A DNA stretch of 64,000 nucleotides from Chamaea fasciata (GCA_029207755.1 JARCOQ010000240.1:59635-123634), one strand, 5' to 3'; positions 1 through 12,500 are shown, counted from the stretch's first letter. The notes: generated by a model from the sequence alone, not told the origin. A program made the numbers and translations.

Positions 1-1740
1 CTGGGCACCCCAGGGACGCCCAGGGCACCCCCAGGGACACCCAGGGCACCCCCAGGGCACCCCAGAGACAGCCAGGGCACCCCCAGGGACACCTAGGGGA
101 CAGCCAGGGCCTCCCCAGGGACACCTTGGGGACAGCCAGGGAACCCCAGGGACACCCTGTGCACCCCCAGGGACACCCAGGGCACACCCAGGGACACCTA
201 GGGCACATCCAGGGCACCCTAGGGACAGTCAGGGCACCCCCAAGGACAGCTAGAGGACAAGCAGGGCACCCCCAGGGACACCTAGGGGACAGCCAGGGCA
301 GCCTAGGGACAGCGAGGGCACCCCCAGGGACACGTAGGGGACAGGCAGGGCATCCCAGGGCACACCAGGGACACCCAGGGCACCCCAGGGACACGTAGGG
401 ACAGCCAGGGCACCCACAGGGACACCCAGGGCACCCCCAGGGACACCTGGGGGACCTCCAGGGCACCCCCAGGGACACGTATGGGACAGCCAGGGAACCC
501 CAGGGACACGCTGTGCACCCCCAGGGACACCCAGGGCACCACCAGGGACACCTAGAGGACAGATTGGGGGTCCTCTGGGACACCTAGGGGACAGCCAGGG
601 CACCGCAGGGACAGCGAGGGCACCCCCAGGGACACGTAGAGGACAGGCAGAGCACCCCAAGGGACACCTAGGGGACAGCCAGGGCACCCCAGGGCACCCC
701 AGGGACACCCAGGGCACCCCAGGGACACGTAGGGGACAGCCAGGGCACCCCCAGGGACACCTAGGAGACAGCCAGGGCCCCCCCAGGGACACCTAGGGGA
801 CAGCCAGGGCACTCCAGGGACACCCAGGGCACCCCCAGGGACACCTAGGGGACAGGCAGGGCACCCCAGAGACACCCAGGGCACACCCAGGGACACCTAA
901 GGGACAGCCAGGGCACCCTAGGGACAGCCAGGGCACCCCCAGGAACACTGACGAGACAGCCATGGCATCCCAGGGACAGGTAGGGGACAGCCTGGGCACC
1001 CACTGGGACAGCCAGGGCACACCCAGGGACACCTAGGGGACATCCAGGGCACCACAGGGACACCCAGGGCACCCCCAGGGACACCTAGGGGACCTCTAGG
1101 GCACCACAGGGACACCCTGTGCACCTCCAGGGACACCCCGGGCACTCCCAGGGCACCCCAGAGACAGCCAGGGCACCCCCAGGGACACCTAGGGGACAGC
1201 CAGGGTACACCCAGGGACACGTAGGGCACAGCCAGGGCACCCTAGGGACAGCCAGGGCACCCCCAGAGACACCAAAAGGAAAGCCAGGGCACCCTAGGGA
1301 CAGCCAGGGCACCCCCAAGAACACCTAGGGGCCAGGCAGGGCACCCCCAGGGACACGAGGGTACAGCCAGGGCACCCTAGGGACAGCCAGGGCACCCCCA
1401 GGGACACCTAGGGGACAGCCAGGGCACCCTAGGGACAGCCAGTGCACCGCCAGGGACACGTATGCGACAGGCAGGGCATCCCCAGGGACACCTAGAGGAC
1501 AGCCAAGGCGACCCCAGGGACACCTAGGGGACAGCCAGGCCCCCCCCAGGGACACCAGGGCACCCCCAGGACACCACAGGGACCCACAGGGCACACACCC
1601 AGGGACACCAAGGGGACAGCCAGGGCACCCCAGGGACAGCCAGGGCACCCCAGGGACACCCAGGGCACCCCGAGGGACACCTAAGTGACAGCCAGGGCAC
1701 CCCAGGGACATCGAGGGACAGCCAGGAACCCCCTGGGAAA
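1..1740. repeat. Minisatellite array A (10/11-bp sub-units)
   Basis: The stretch is a continuous tandem repeat of GGGACAC-, GGGGACAGCCA- and GGGCACCCC-type sub-units, giving 20-, 21- and 32-bp units. It runs off the left window edge, so its true start is not seen. Its last part, from about 1079 to 1740, is also found upstream of island 3 (from about 51370), which ties the two places together as copies. The alignment offset falls from about 50.29 kb at the start to 50.13 kb inside the island, so this copy carries roughly 150 bp more repeat. No gene, promoter or RNA gene is visible. Open frames on both strands are by-products of the repeat and mostly start at GTG or TTG. Confidence 0.95.
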
Positions 1741-1954
1741 GCCAGCTCACTCCCACGGCCCCCTCCACCTCCAGGAGCTATCAAAATCCTCCTCAGGTTT
1801 TTGATGCCTCAAATGGGCCGCCCAAACCTCCCGAATACCCCCCAAAGCACCCAAAGCAGCCCCCAGGACTCCCCCCAGACCCCCCACAACCCAAAAACCC
1901 CCTCCACGACAACTCAGGACCCCCAGGATCCCCCCAAATCCGCGCCCCCCTCAC

Positions 1955-2024
1955 CCTGAGGTCCCGTTTGAGCCGCTCCACGTTGCGGACAGGCACCAGC
2001 TCATCAAGCCCCAAGCACCAACAC
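1955..2024 (-). other. Candidate 70-bp exon, island copy 1 (gene unknown)
   Basis: Reading the minus strand, a pyrimidine-rich stretch ends in CCCGCAG at 2025-2031, followed by 70 bp that end ..CTCAGG, then the donor GTGAGG. In the phase that enters after one base, the exon is open and encodes ..CLGLDELVPVRNVERLKRDL.., a charged, ordinary-looking protein segment unlike the repeat translation. An alternative acceptor (..ATCCCAG) nine bases upstream would make both exon ends phase 0. The exon is identical to the island 3 copy, and island 2 differs by one 3-bp deletion and one substitution. I do not recognise the protein family. It could be a live exon of a gene on the minus strand, a pseudo-exon, or chance. 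Splice sites and frame are seen directly; exon status is inference. Confidence 0.4.
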
Positions 2025-2027
2025 CTG

Positions 2028-2180
2028 CGGGACTGGGATGGACTGAGAGCACTGGGAGGCTGACCAGAGAAACCTGGGATGGACGAAGAGTGGACTGGGA
2101 TGAACTGGGATGAACTGGCAGGCGTGTGGGGGTCCATGGTGGCCACTCGGTGCCTTACTGGTCTATACTGGGATGGGTCG
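2028..2180. repeat. ACTGGGA / ATGAACTGG short-repeat tract, island 1
   Basis: The tract contains GGACTGGGATGGACTGAGAG, then two adjacent GGGATGAACT repeats, then TATACTGGGATGGGTCGGAT. These are degenerate repeats of an ACTGGGATG-type motif, distinct from the main satellite. From general knowledge I associate this motif family with introns of GC-rich bird genes. It is the main reason for the avian call, and it is not proof. Confidence 0.6.
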
Positions 2181-2236
2181 GATGGCCCCAGGGGAGGGGG
2201 TGAGGCCACACTGGTCCAGACTGGGAGGGGAGTCAC

Positions 2237-2282
2237 CATGGCGCCGGAGGCGGAGTCGAGGATACGAGCGAGGCAGGGACAC
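2237..2282 (-). other. Candidate second exon at island edge, copy 1
   Basis: On the minus strand the repeat's CCTAG can act as an acceptor. The following 46 bp are open, read ..CLARILDSASGAM, and end at ATG|GTGACT, a mediocre donor. The segment is CpG-rich compared with the array and conserved in all three islands. Because the acceptor is just repeat sequence, the exon start is weakly supported. If the candidate exon at 1955-2024 uses its upstream alternative acceptor, the two join in phase 0. The same bases on the + strand give an ATG in a good Kozak context (GTCACCATGG) whose frame runs straight into the repeat. Neither reading is proven. Confidence 0.2.
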
Positions 2283-3884
2283 CTAGGGGACAGCCAGGGA
2301 ACCCCAGGGACACCCTGGGCACCCCCAGGGACACCTAATGCAACCCCAGGGACACCTAGGGGACAGCCAGGGCCCCACAGGGACACCCAGGGCACCCCCA
2401 GGGACACCTAGGGGACAGCCAGGGCACCCCCAGGGACACCTAGGGCGCAGCCAGGGCACCCCCAGGGACACCTAGGGGACAGCCAGGGCCCCCCCAGGGA
2501 CACCCAGGGCACCCCCAGGGACAGCTAGGGGACAGCCAGGGCACCCCAGAGACACCCAGGGCACACCCAGGGACACCTAAGGGACAGCCAGGGCACCCTA
2601 GGGACAGCCAGGGCACCCCCAGAGACACCGAGGGCACAGCCAGGGCACCCCCTAGGACACTTAGGGGACAGGCAGGGCACCCCCAGGGACACCTAGGAGA
2701 CAGCCAGGGCCCCCTCAGGGACACATAGGGGACAGTCAGGGCACCCCAGGGACACCCAGGGCACCCCCAGGGACACGTAGGGGACAGCCAGGGCACCCCC
2801 AGGGACACCTAGGGGACAGCCAGGGCACCCCCAGGGACACCTAGGGGACAGCCAAGGAACCCCAGAGACAGCCAGGACCCCCCCAGGGACACCTAGGGGA
2901 CAGCCAGGGCTCCCCAGAGACACCCAGGGCACACCCAGGGACACCTAAGGGACAGCCAGGGCACCCTAGGGACAGCCAGGGTACCCCCTAGGACACTTAG
3001 GGGACAGCCAGGGCACCCCAGAGACACCCAGGGCACACCCAGCGACACCTAGGGCACAGCCAGGGCACCCTAGGGACAGCCAGGGCACCCCCAAGGACAC
3101 CGAGGGGACAGGCAGGGCACCCCCAGGGACACTGAGGGGACAGCCAGGGCACCCTAGGGACAGCCTGGGCACCCCCAGGGACACCAAGGGGACAGCCATG
3201 GCTCCCCCAGGGACAGCCAGAGCACCCCCAGGGACACCTAGGGGACAGCCAGGGCACCCCAGGGCACTCCAGGGACACCCAGGGCACCCCAGGGACACGT
3301 AGGGGACAGCCAGGGCACCCCCAGGGACACGTACGGGACAGCCAGGAAACCCCAGGGACACCCTGTGCACCCCCAGGGACAGCCAGGGCACCCCCAGGGA
3401 CACCCTGTGCACACCCAGGGACACCCAGGGCACCCCCAGGGACACCTACGGGACAGCCAGGGCACCCCAGAGACACCCAGGGCACACCCAGGGACACCTA
3501 AGGGACAGCCAGGGCACCGTAGGGACAGCCAGGGCACCCCCAGAGACACCGAGGGCACAGCCAGGGCACCCCCTAGGACACTTAGGGGACAGGCAGGGCA
3601 CCCCCAGGAACACCTAGGGCACAGCCAGGGCACCCTAGTGACAGCTAGGGCACCCCCAGGGACACCAAGGGGACTGCCAGGGCACCCCAAGGGACACCTA
3701 GGGGACAGCCAGGGCACCCCAGGGACAGCGAGGGCACCCCCAGGGACACGCAGGGGACAGGCAGGGCACCTCCACCGACACTAGGAAACAGCCAAGGCAC
3801 CCCAGGGCACCCCAGGGACACCCAGGGCACCCCAGGGACACCTAGGGGAGAGCCAGGGCACCCCAGGGACACCCAGGGCACCCC

Positions 3885-6703
3885 CAGGGACACGTAGGGG
3901 ACAGCCAGGGCACCCCCAGGGACACCTAGGGGACAGCCAAGGAACCCCAGAGACAGCCAGGACCCCCCCAGGGACACCTAGGGGACAGGCAGGGCACCCC
4001 CAGGGACAGCCATGGCTCCTCCAGGAACAGCCAGGGCCCCCCCAGGGACACCTAAGGGACAGCCATAGCTCCCCCAGGGACAGCCAGAGCACCCCCAGGG
4101 ACACCTAGGGGACAGTCAGGGCCCCCCCAGGGACAGCTAGGGGACAGCCAGGGCACCCCAGAGACACCCAGGGCACACCCAGGGACTCCTAAGGGACAGC
4201 CAGGGCACCCTAGGGACAGCCAGGGCACCCCCAGAGACACCGAGGGCACAGCCAGGGCACCCCCTAGGACACTTAGGGGACAGGCAGGGCACCCCCAGGG
4301 ACACCGAGGGGACAGCCAGGGCACCCCAGGGACACCCAGGGCACCCCCAGGGCACCCTAGGGACAGCCAGGGCACCCTCAGGGAGACTGACGAGACAGCC
4401 AGGGCACCCCAGGGACACCTAGGAGACAGCCAGGGCCCCCTCAGGGACACCTAGGGGACAGTCAAAGCACCCCAGGGACATCCAGGGCACCCCCAGGGAC
4501 ACGTAGGGGACAGCCAGGGCACCCCCAGGGACACCGAGAGCACAGCAAGGGCACCCTAGGGACAGCCAGGTCACCCCCAGGGACACCTAGGGGACAGCCA
4601 GGGCACTTCCAGGGACAGCCATGGCTCCCCCAGGGACAGCCAGGGCCCCCCCATGGACACCTAGGGGACAGCCAGGGCACACCAGGGCACCCCAGGGACA
4701 CCCACGGCACCCCCAGGGACACCTAGGGGACAGCCGGGGCACCCCCAGGGACACCTAGGGGACAGCCAGGGCACCCCAGGGACACCCTGTGCACCCCCAG
4801 GGACACCCAGGGCACCCCCAGGGCACCCCAGAGACAACCAGGGCACCCCCAGGGACACCTAGGGGACAGCCAGGGAACCCCAGGGACACCCTGTGCACCC
4901 CCAGGGACACCCAGGGCACACCCAGGGACACCTAGGGCACAGCCAGGGCACCCTAGGGACAGCCAGGGCACCCCCAAGGACATCTAGGGGACAAGCAGGG
5001 CACCCCCAGGGACACCTAGGGGACAGCCAGGGCAGCCTAGGGATAGCGAGGGCACCTCCAGGGACACCTAGGGGACAGGCAGGGCGCCCCAGGGCACCCC
5101 AGGGACACCCAGGGCGCCCCAGGGACACGTAGGGACAGCCAGGGCACCCACAGGGATACCCAGGGCACCCCCAGGGACACCTGGAGGACCTCCAGGGCAC
5201 CCCCAGGGACACGTACGGGACAGCCAAGGAACCCCAGGGACACACTGTGCACCCCCAGGGACACCCAGGGCACCCCCAGGGACACCTAGGGGACAGGCAG
5301 GGCACCCCCAGGGACACCTTGGGGACAGCCAGGGCACCCCAGGGACAGCGATGGCACCCCCAGGGACACGTAGAGGACAGGCAGGGCACCCCAAGGGACA
5401 CCTAGGAGGAAGCCAGGGCCCCCCCAGGAACACCTAGGGGACAGCCAGGACACCCCCAGGGACACCTAGGGCACAGCCAGGGGACCCTAGGGACAGCCAG
5501 GGCACCCCCAAGGACATCTAGGGGACAAGCAGGGCACCCCCAGGGACACCTAGGGGACAGCCCGGGCAGCCTAGGGATAGCGAGGGCACCCCCAGGGACA
5601 CCTAGGGGACAGGCAGGGCGCCCCAGGTCACCCCAGGGACACCCAGGGCACCCCCAGGGCACCCCAGAGACAGCCAGGGCACCCCCAGGGACACCGAGGG
5701 GACAGGCAGGGCACCCCCAGGGACAGCCATGGCTCCCCCAGGGACACCGAGGGGACAGCCGGGGCACCCCCAGGGACACCTAGGGGACAGCCAGGGCACC
5801 CCAGGGACACCCTGTGCACGCCCAGGGACACCCAGGGCACCCCCAGGGCGCCCCAGGGACAGCCAGGGCACCCCCAGGGACACCTAGGAGAAAGCCAGGG
5901 CCCCCTCAGGGACACCTAGGGGACAGTCAGGGCACCCCAGGGACACCCAGGGCACCCCCAGATACACGTAGGGGACCTCCAGGGCACCCCCAGGGACACC
6001 TAGGGGACAGCCAGGGAACCCCAGAGACAGCCAGGGGACAGCCAGGGCACCCCCAGGGACACCTAGGAGACATCCATGGCCCCCCCAGGGAAGCATAGGG
6101 GACCTCCAGGGCACCCCCAGGGACACGTACGGGACAGCCAGGGAACCCCAGGGACACCCTGTGCACCCCCAGGGACAGCCAGGGCACCCCCTGGGACACC
6201 TAGGGGACAGGCAGGGCCCCCCCAGGGACACCTAGGGGACAGCCAGGGAACCCCAGGGACACCCTGTGCACCCCCAGGGACACCCAGGGCACACCCAGGG
6301 ACACCTAAGGGACAGCCAGGGCACCCTAGGGACAGCCAGGGCACCCCCAGGGACACCTAGAGGACAGGCAGGGCACCCCAGGGACACCTAGGGGACAGCC
6401 GGGGCACCCCCAGGGACAGCCAGGGCACCCCCAGGGACACTGACGAGACAGGCAGGGCATCCCAGGGACACTTGGGGAACAGGCTGGGCACCCCCAGGGA
6501 CAGCCAGGGCACCCCCAGGGACACCTAGGGGAGAACCGGGGCACCCCCAGGGACACCTAGGGTACAGCCAGGGCACCCCAGGGACACCCAGGGCACCCCC
6601 AGGGACACCCAGGGCACCCCCAGGGAACCCCAGAGACAGCCAGGGCACCCCCAGGGACACCTAGGGGACAGCCAGGGAACCCCAGAGAGAGCCAGGACCC
6701 TCC
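3885..6703. repeat. 2.82-kb segmental duplication, copy 1
   Basis: This block repeats immediately downstream with an offset of 2819 bp. The left breakpoint lies near CAGGGACACGTAGGGG, at 3885 and 6704. The first roughly 850 bp appear identical in the two copies, including rare variants such as GGGACTCCTAAGGG, GGGAGACTGACGAG and CACTTCCAGGGACAGCCATG. This copy has regular unit lengths throughout and probably represents the better-called sequence. Confidence 0.85.
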
Positions 6704-9523
6704 CAGGGACACGTAGGGGACAGCCAGGGCACCCCCAGGGACACCTAGGGGACAGCCAAGGAACCCCAGAGACAGCCAGGACCCCCCCAGGGACACCTAG
6801 GGGACAGGCAGGGCACCCCCAGGGACAGCCATGGCTCCTCCAGGAACAGCCAGGGCCCCCCCAGGGACACCTAAGGGACAGCCATAGCTCCCCCAGGGAC
6901 AGCCAGAGCACCCCCAGGGACACCTAGGGGACAGTCAGGGCCCCCCCAGGGACAGCTAGGGGACAGCCAGGGCACCCCAGAGACACCCAGGGCACACCCA
7001 GGGACTCCTAAGGGACAGCCAGGGCACCCTAGGGACAGCCAGGGCACCCCCAGAGACACCGAGGGCACAGCCAGGGCACCCCCTAGGACACTTAGGGGAC
7101 AGGCAGGGCACCCCCAGGGACACCGAGGGGACAGCCAGGGCACCCCAGGGACACCCAGGGCACCCCCAGGGCACCCTAGGGACAGCCAGGGCACCCTCAG
7201 GGAGACTGACGAGACAGCCAGGGCACCCCAGGGACACCTAGGAGACAGCCAGGGCCCCCTCAGGGACACCTAGGGGACAGTCAAAGCACCCCAGGGACAT
7301 CCAGGGCACCCCCAGGGACACGTAGGGGACAGCCAGGGCACCCCCAGGGACACCGAGAGCACAGCAAGGGCACCCTAGGGACAGCCAGGTCACCCCCAGG
7401 GACACCTAGGGGACAGCCAGGGCACTTCCAGGGACAGCCATGGCTCCCCCAGGGACAGCCAGGGCCCCCCCATGGACACCTAGGGGACAGCCAGGGCACA
7501 CCAGGGCACCCCAGGGACACCCACGGCACCCCCAGGGACACCTAGGGGACAGCCGGGGCACCCCCAGGGACACCTAGGGGACAGCCAGGGCACCCCAGGG
7601 ACACCCTGTGCACCCCCAGGGACACCCCAGGGCACCCCCAGGGCACCCCAGAGACAACCAGGGGCACCCCCAGGGACACCTAGGGGACAGCCAGGGACCC
7701 CAGGGACACCCTGTGCACCCCCAGGGACAACCCAGGGCACACCCAGGGACACCTAGGGCACAGCCAGGGCACCCTAGGGACAGCCAGGGCACCCCCAAGG
7801 ACATCTAGGGGACAAGCAGGGCACCCCCAGGGACACCTAGGGGACAGCCAGGGCAGCCTAGGGATAGCGAGGGCACCTCCAGGGACACCTAGGGGACAGG
7901 CAGGGCGCCCCAGGGCACCCCAGGGACACCCAGGGCGCCCAGGGACACGTAGGACAGCCAGGGCACCCACAGGGATACCCAGGGCACCCCCAGGGACACC
8001 TGGAGGACCTCCAGGGCACCCCCAGGGACACGTACGGGACAGCCAAGGAACCCCAGGACACACTGTGCACCCCCAGGGACACCCAGGGCAACCCCCAGGG
8101 ACACCTAGGGGACAGGCAGGGCACCCCCAGGGACACCTTGGGGACAGCCAGGGCACCCCAGGGACAGCGATGGCACCCCCAGGGACACGTAGAGGACAGG
8201 CAGGGCACCCCAAGGGACACCTAGGAGGAAGCCAGGGCCCCCCCAGGAACACCTAGGGGACAGCCAGGACACCCCCAGGGACACCTAGGGCACAGCCAGG
8301 GGACCCTAGGAACAGCCAGGGCACCCCCAAGGACATCTAGGGGACAAGCAGGGCACCCCCAGGGACACCTAGGGGACAGCCCGGGCAGCCTAGGGATAGC
8401 GAGGGCACCCCCAGGGACACCTAGGGGACAGGCAGGGCGCCCCAGGTCACCCCAGGGACACCCAGGGCACCCCCAGGGCACCCCAGAGACAGCCAGGGCA
8501 CCCCCAGGGACACCGAGGGGACAGGCAGGGCACCCCCAGGGACAGCATGGCTCCCCCAGGGACACCGAGGGGACAGCCGGGGCACCCCCAGGGACACCTA
8601 GGGGACAGCCAGGGCACCCCAGGGACACCCTGTGCACGCCCAGGGACACCCAGGGCACCCCCAGGGCGCCCCAGGGACAGCCAGGGCACCCCCAGGGACA
8701 CCTAGGAGAAAGCCAGGGCCCCCTCAGGGACACCTGGGGACAGTCAGGGCACCCCAGGGACACCCAGGGCACCCCCAGATACACGTAGGGGACCTCCAGG
8801 GCACCCCCAGGGACACCTAGGGGACAGCCAGGGAACCCCAGAGACAGCCAGGGGACAGCCAGGGCACCCCCAGGGACACCTAGGAGACATCCATGGCCCC
8901 CCCAGGGAAGCATAGGGGACCTCCAGGGCACCCCCAGGGACACGTACGGGACAGCCAGGGAACCCCAGGGACACCCTGTGCACCCCCAGGGACAGCCAGG
9001 GCACCCCCTGGGACACCTAGGGGACAGGCAGGGCCCCCCCAGGGACACCTAGGGGACAGCCAGGGAAACCCCAGGGACACCCTGTGCACCCCCAGGGACA
9101 CCCAGGGCACACCCAGGGACACCTAAGGGACAGCCAGGGCACCCTAGGGACAGCCAGGGCACCCCCAGGGACACCTAGAGGACAGGCAGGGCACCCCAGG
9201 GACACCTAGGGGACAGCCGGGGCACCCCCAGGGACAGCCAGGGCAACCCCCAGGGACACTGACGAGACAGGCAGGGCATCCCAGAGGACACTTGGGGAAC
9301 AGGCTGGGCACCCCCAGGGACAGCCAGGGCACCCCCAGGGACACCTAGGGGAGAACCGGGGGCACCCCCAGGGACACCTAGGGTACAGCCAGGGCACCCC
9401 AGGGACACCCAGGGCACCCCCAGGGACACCCAGGGCACCCCCAGGGAACCCCAGAGACAGCCAGGGCACCCCCAGGGACACCTAGGGGACAGCCAGGGAA
9501 CCCGAGAGAGAGCCAGGACCCTC
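6704..9523. repeat. 2.82-kb segmental duplication, copy 2 (indel-rich 3' part)
   Basis: This is the second tandem copy. From about 7.62 kb to the right end it differs from copy 1 mainly by single-base insertions and deletions: an extra C near 7625, an extra G near 7663, a lost A near 7697, an extra A near 7729, lost C and G near 7940-7955, a lost C near 8546, a lost A near 8735, an extra A near 9066, 9245 and 9284, and an extra G near 9360. Substitutions are few. That spectrum is typical of unpolished long-read consensus and not of normal divergence. Copy 2 ends near 9523, where the sequence changes to ACACCTAGCGGACAG. Confidence 0.8.
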
Positions 9524-12500
9524 CCAGGGGACACCTAGCGGACAGCCAGGGCTCCCCAGAGACACCCAGGGCACACCCAGGGACACCTAAGGGACAGCTA
9601 GGGCACCCTAGGGACAGCCAGGGTACCCCCTAGGACACTTAGGGGACACCCTGTGCACCCCCAGGGACACTCAGGGAACCCCAGGGACACCTACGGGACA
9701 GCCAGAGAACCCCAGGGACACCCTGGGCACCCCCAGAGACAACCCTGGCACCCCGAGGGACACCTAAGGGACAGCCAGGGCACCCTAGGGACAGCCAGGG
9801 CCGCCCCAGAGACACCGAGGGCACACCCAGGGCACCCCCTAGGACACTTAGGGGACAGGCAGGGCACCCCAAGGGACACCTAGGGGACAGCCAGGGCACC
9901 CCTAGGGACACCCAGGGCACCCCCAGGGACACCTAGAGGACAGCCAGGGCACCCCAGAGACACCTAGGGGAAAGGCAGGGCACCCCCAGGGACACCGAGG
10001 GGACAGCCAGGGCACCCTAGGGACAGCCAGGGCACCCCCAGGGACACCTAAGGGACAGCCAGGGCGCCCCCAGGGACACCTAGGGGACAGCCAGGGCACC
10101 CCAGGGACAGCGAGGAGGCACCCCCAGGTACACGTAGGGGACAGGCAGGGCACCTCCAGGGATACTAGAGGACAGCCAAGGCTCCCCAGGTCACCCCAGG
10201 GGACACCCAGGGCACCCAAGAGACACCTAGGGGACAGCCAGGGCACCCACAGGGCACCCCAGGGACGCCCAGGGCACCCCCAGGGACACCTAGGAGACAG
10301 CCAGGGCCCCCCCAGGGACACCGAGGGGACAGCCAGGGCACCCCAGGGACACCCAGGGCACCCCCAGGGACACCAAGGGGACCTCCAGGGCACCTCCATG
10401 GACACGTACGGGACAGCCAGGGAACCCCAGGGACACCCTGTGCACCCCCAGGGACAGCCAGGGCACCCTCAGGGACACATAGGGGACAGCCAGGGCCCCC
10501 CCAGGGACACCTAGGGGACAGCCAGGGCTCCCCAGGGACACCCAGGGCACACCCAGGGACACCTAGGGGACAGTCGGGGCCCCCCCAGGGACACCTAGGG
10601 GACAGCCAGGGAACCCCAGGGACACCCTGTGCACCCCCAGGGACACCCAGGGCACCCCCAGGGACACCTAGGGGACAGGCAGGGCACCCCAGAGACACCC
10701 AGGGCACACCCAGGGACACCTAAGGGACAGCCAGGGCACCCTATGGACAGCCAGGGCACCCCCAGGGCCACCGAGGGGACAGCCAGGGCACCCCCAGGGA
10801 CACCTAGAGGACAGGCAGGGCACCCCAGGGACACCTAGGGGACAGCCGGGGCACCCCCAGGGACAGCCAGGGCACCCCCAGGGACACTGACGAGACAGCC
10901 AGGGCATCCCAGGGACACATGGGGAACAGCCTGGGCACCCCCAGGGACAGCCAGGGCACCCCCAGGGACACCTAGGGGACAACCGGGGCACCCCCAGGGA
11001 CACCTAGGGGACCTCCAGGGCACCCCAGGGACACCCTGTGCACCTCCAGGGACACCCAGGGCACCCCCAGGGCACCCAAGAGACAGCCAGGGCACCCCCA
11101 GGGACACCTAGGGGACAGCCAGGGAACCCCAGAGACAGCCAGGACCCTCCCAGGGACACCTAGGGGACAGGCAGGGCACCCCCAGTGACAGCGATGGCTC
11201 CCCCAGGGACAGCCAGGGCCCCCCCATGGACACCTAGGGGACAGCCAGGGCTCCCCAGAGACACCCAGGGCACACCCAGGGACACCTAAGGGACAGCCAG
11301 GGCACCCTAGGGACAGCCAGGGTACCCCCTAGGACACATAGGGGACAGCCAGGGCACCCCCAGGGACACTCAGGGCACCCCCAGGGACACCTAGGGGACA
11401 GCCGGGGCACCCCAGGGCACACCCAGCGACACCTGGGGCACAGCCAGGGCACCCTAGGGACAGCCAGGGCACCCCCAGGGATACCCAGGGCACCCCCAGG
11501 GACACCTAGGGGACAGCCTGGGCACCCCCAGGGACACCAAGGGGACAGCCATGGCTCCCCCAGGGACAGCCAGAGCACCCCCAGGTACACCTAGGGGACA
11601 GCCAGGGCTCCCCCATGGACACCTAGGGGACAGCCAGGGCGCCCCAGGGCACCCCAGGGACACCCAGGGCACCCCAGGGACACCTAGGAGACAGCCAGGG
11701 CCCCCCATGGACACCTAGGGGACAGCCAGGGCACCCCAGGGCGCCCCAGGGACATCCAGGGCACCCCAGGGACACGTAGGGGACAGCCAGGGCACCCCAG
11801 GGACACCCAGGGCACCCCCAGGGACGCCTAGGGGACCTCCAGGGCACCCCCAGGGACACGAACGGGACAGCCAGGGAACCCCAGGGACACCCTGTGCACC
11901 CCCAGGGACACCCAGGGCACACCCAGGGACACCTAGGAGACAGCCGGGGCACCCCCAGGGACACGTAGGGGACAGCCAGGGCACCCCAGGGACACGTACG
12001 GGACAGCCAGGGAACCCCAGAGACACCCAGGGCACCCCCAGGGACACCTTGGGGACAGACAGGGAACCCCAGGGTCACCCTGGGCACCCCCAGGGACACC
12101 CAGGGCACCCCCAGGGACACCTAGGGGACAGCCAGGGCCCCCCCAGGGACACCTAGTGGACAGCCAGGGAACCCCAGGGACACCCTGTGCACCCCCAGGG
12201 ACACACAGGGCACACCCAGGGTCACCTAGGGGACAGCCAGGGCCCCCCCCAGGGACACCTAGGGGACAGCCAGGGAACCCCAGGGACACCCCAGGACACC
12301 TAGGAGACAGCCAGGGCCCCCTCAGGGACACCTAGGTGACAGCCAGGGCACCCCCAGGGACAGCCTTGGCTCCCACAGGGACAGCCAGGGCCCCCCCAGG
12401 GACACCTATGGGACAGCCAGGGAACCCTCGGGACAGCCAGGATACTCCCTAGGACACTTAGGGGACAGCCAGGGCACCCCCAGGGACACTCTGGGCACCC

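Larger units (their letters stand above)
1741..2273. other. Non-satellite island, copy 1
   Basis: About 533 bp breaks the tandem repeat. In + orientation it holds a C-rich stretch (about 1751-1950), a candidate minus-strand exon (1955-2024), short ACTGGGA/ATGAACTGG repeats (2028-2180), and a CpG-containing edge around GCGCCGGAGGCGGAGTCGAG (about 2240-2272). Copies 2 and 3 at 13199-13730 and 51875-52407 align end to end with few differences. Base use differs from the array: T and CpG are both more frequent. The island reads like intron-exon-intron sequence of a vertebrate gene on the minus strand. I do not recognise the gene, and a pseudogene fragment is equally possible. Confidence 0.85.

Noticed and set aside
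1771..1792. A 22-bp + strand micro-exon between CCTCCACCTCCAG and GTTTTTGATG
   Set aside because: The acceptor looks good but the donor is weak, the size is extreme, and nothing else on the + strand of the island supports a gene.
2991..3005. TTAGGG words (ACACTTAGGGGACAG) as telomeric repeats
   Set aside because: They occur singly inside the minisatellite as variants of CCTAGGG. There is no tandem TTAGGG run.
3190..3215. GCCATGGCTCCC words as real translation starts
   Set aside because: The ATG context recurs dozens of times as a repeat variant, and each frame is only satellite translation.
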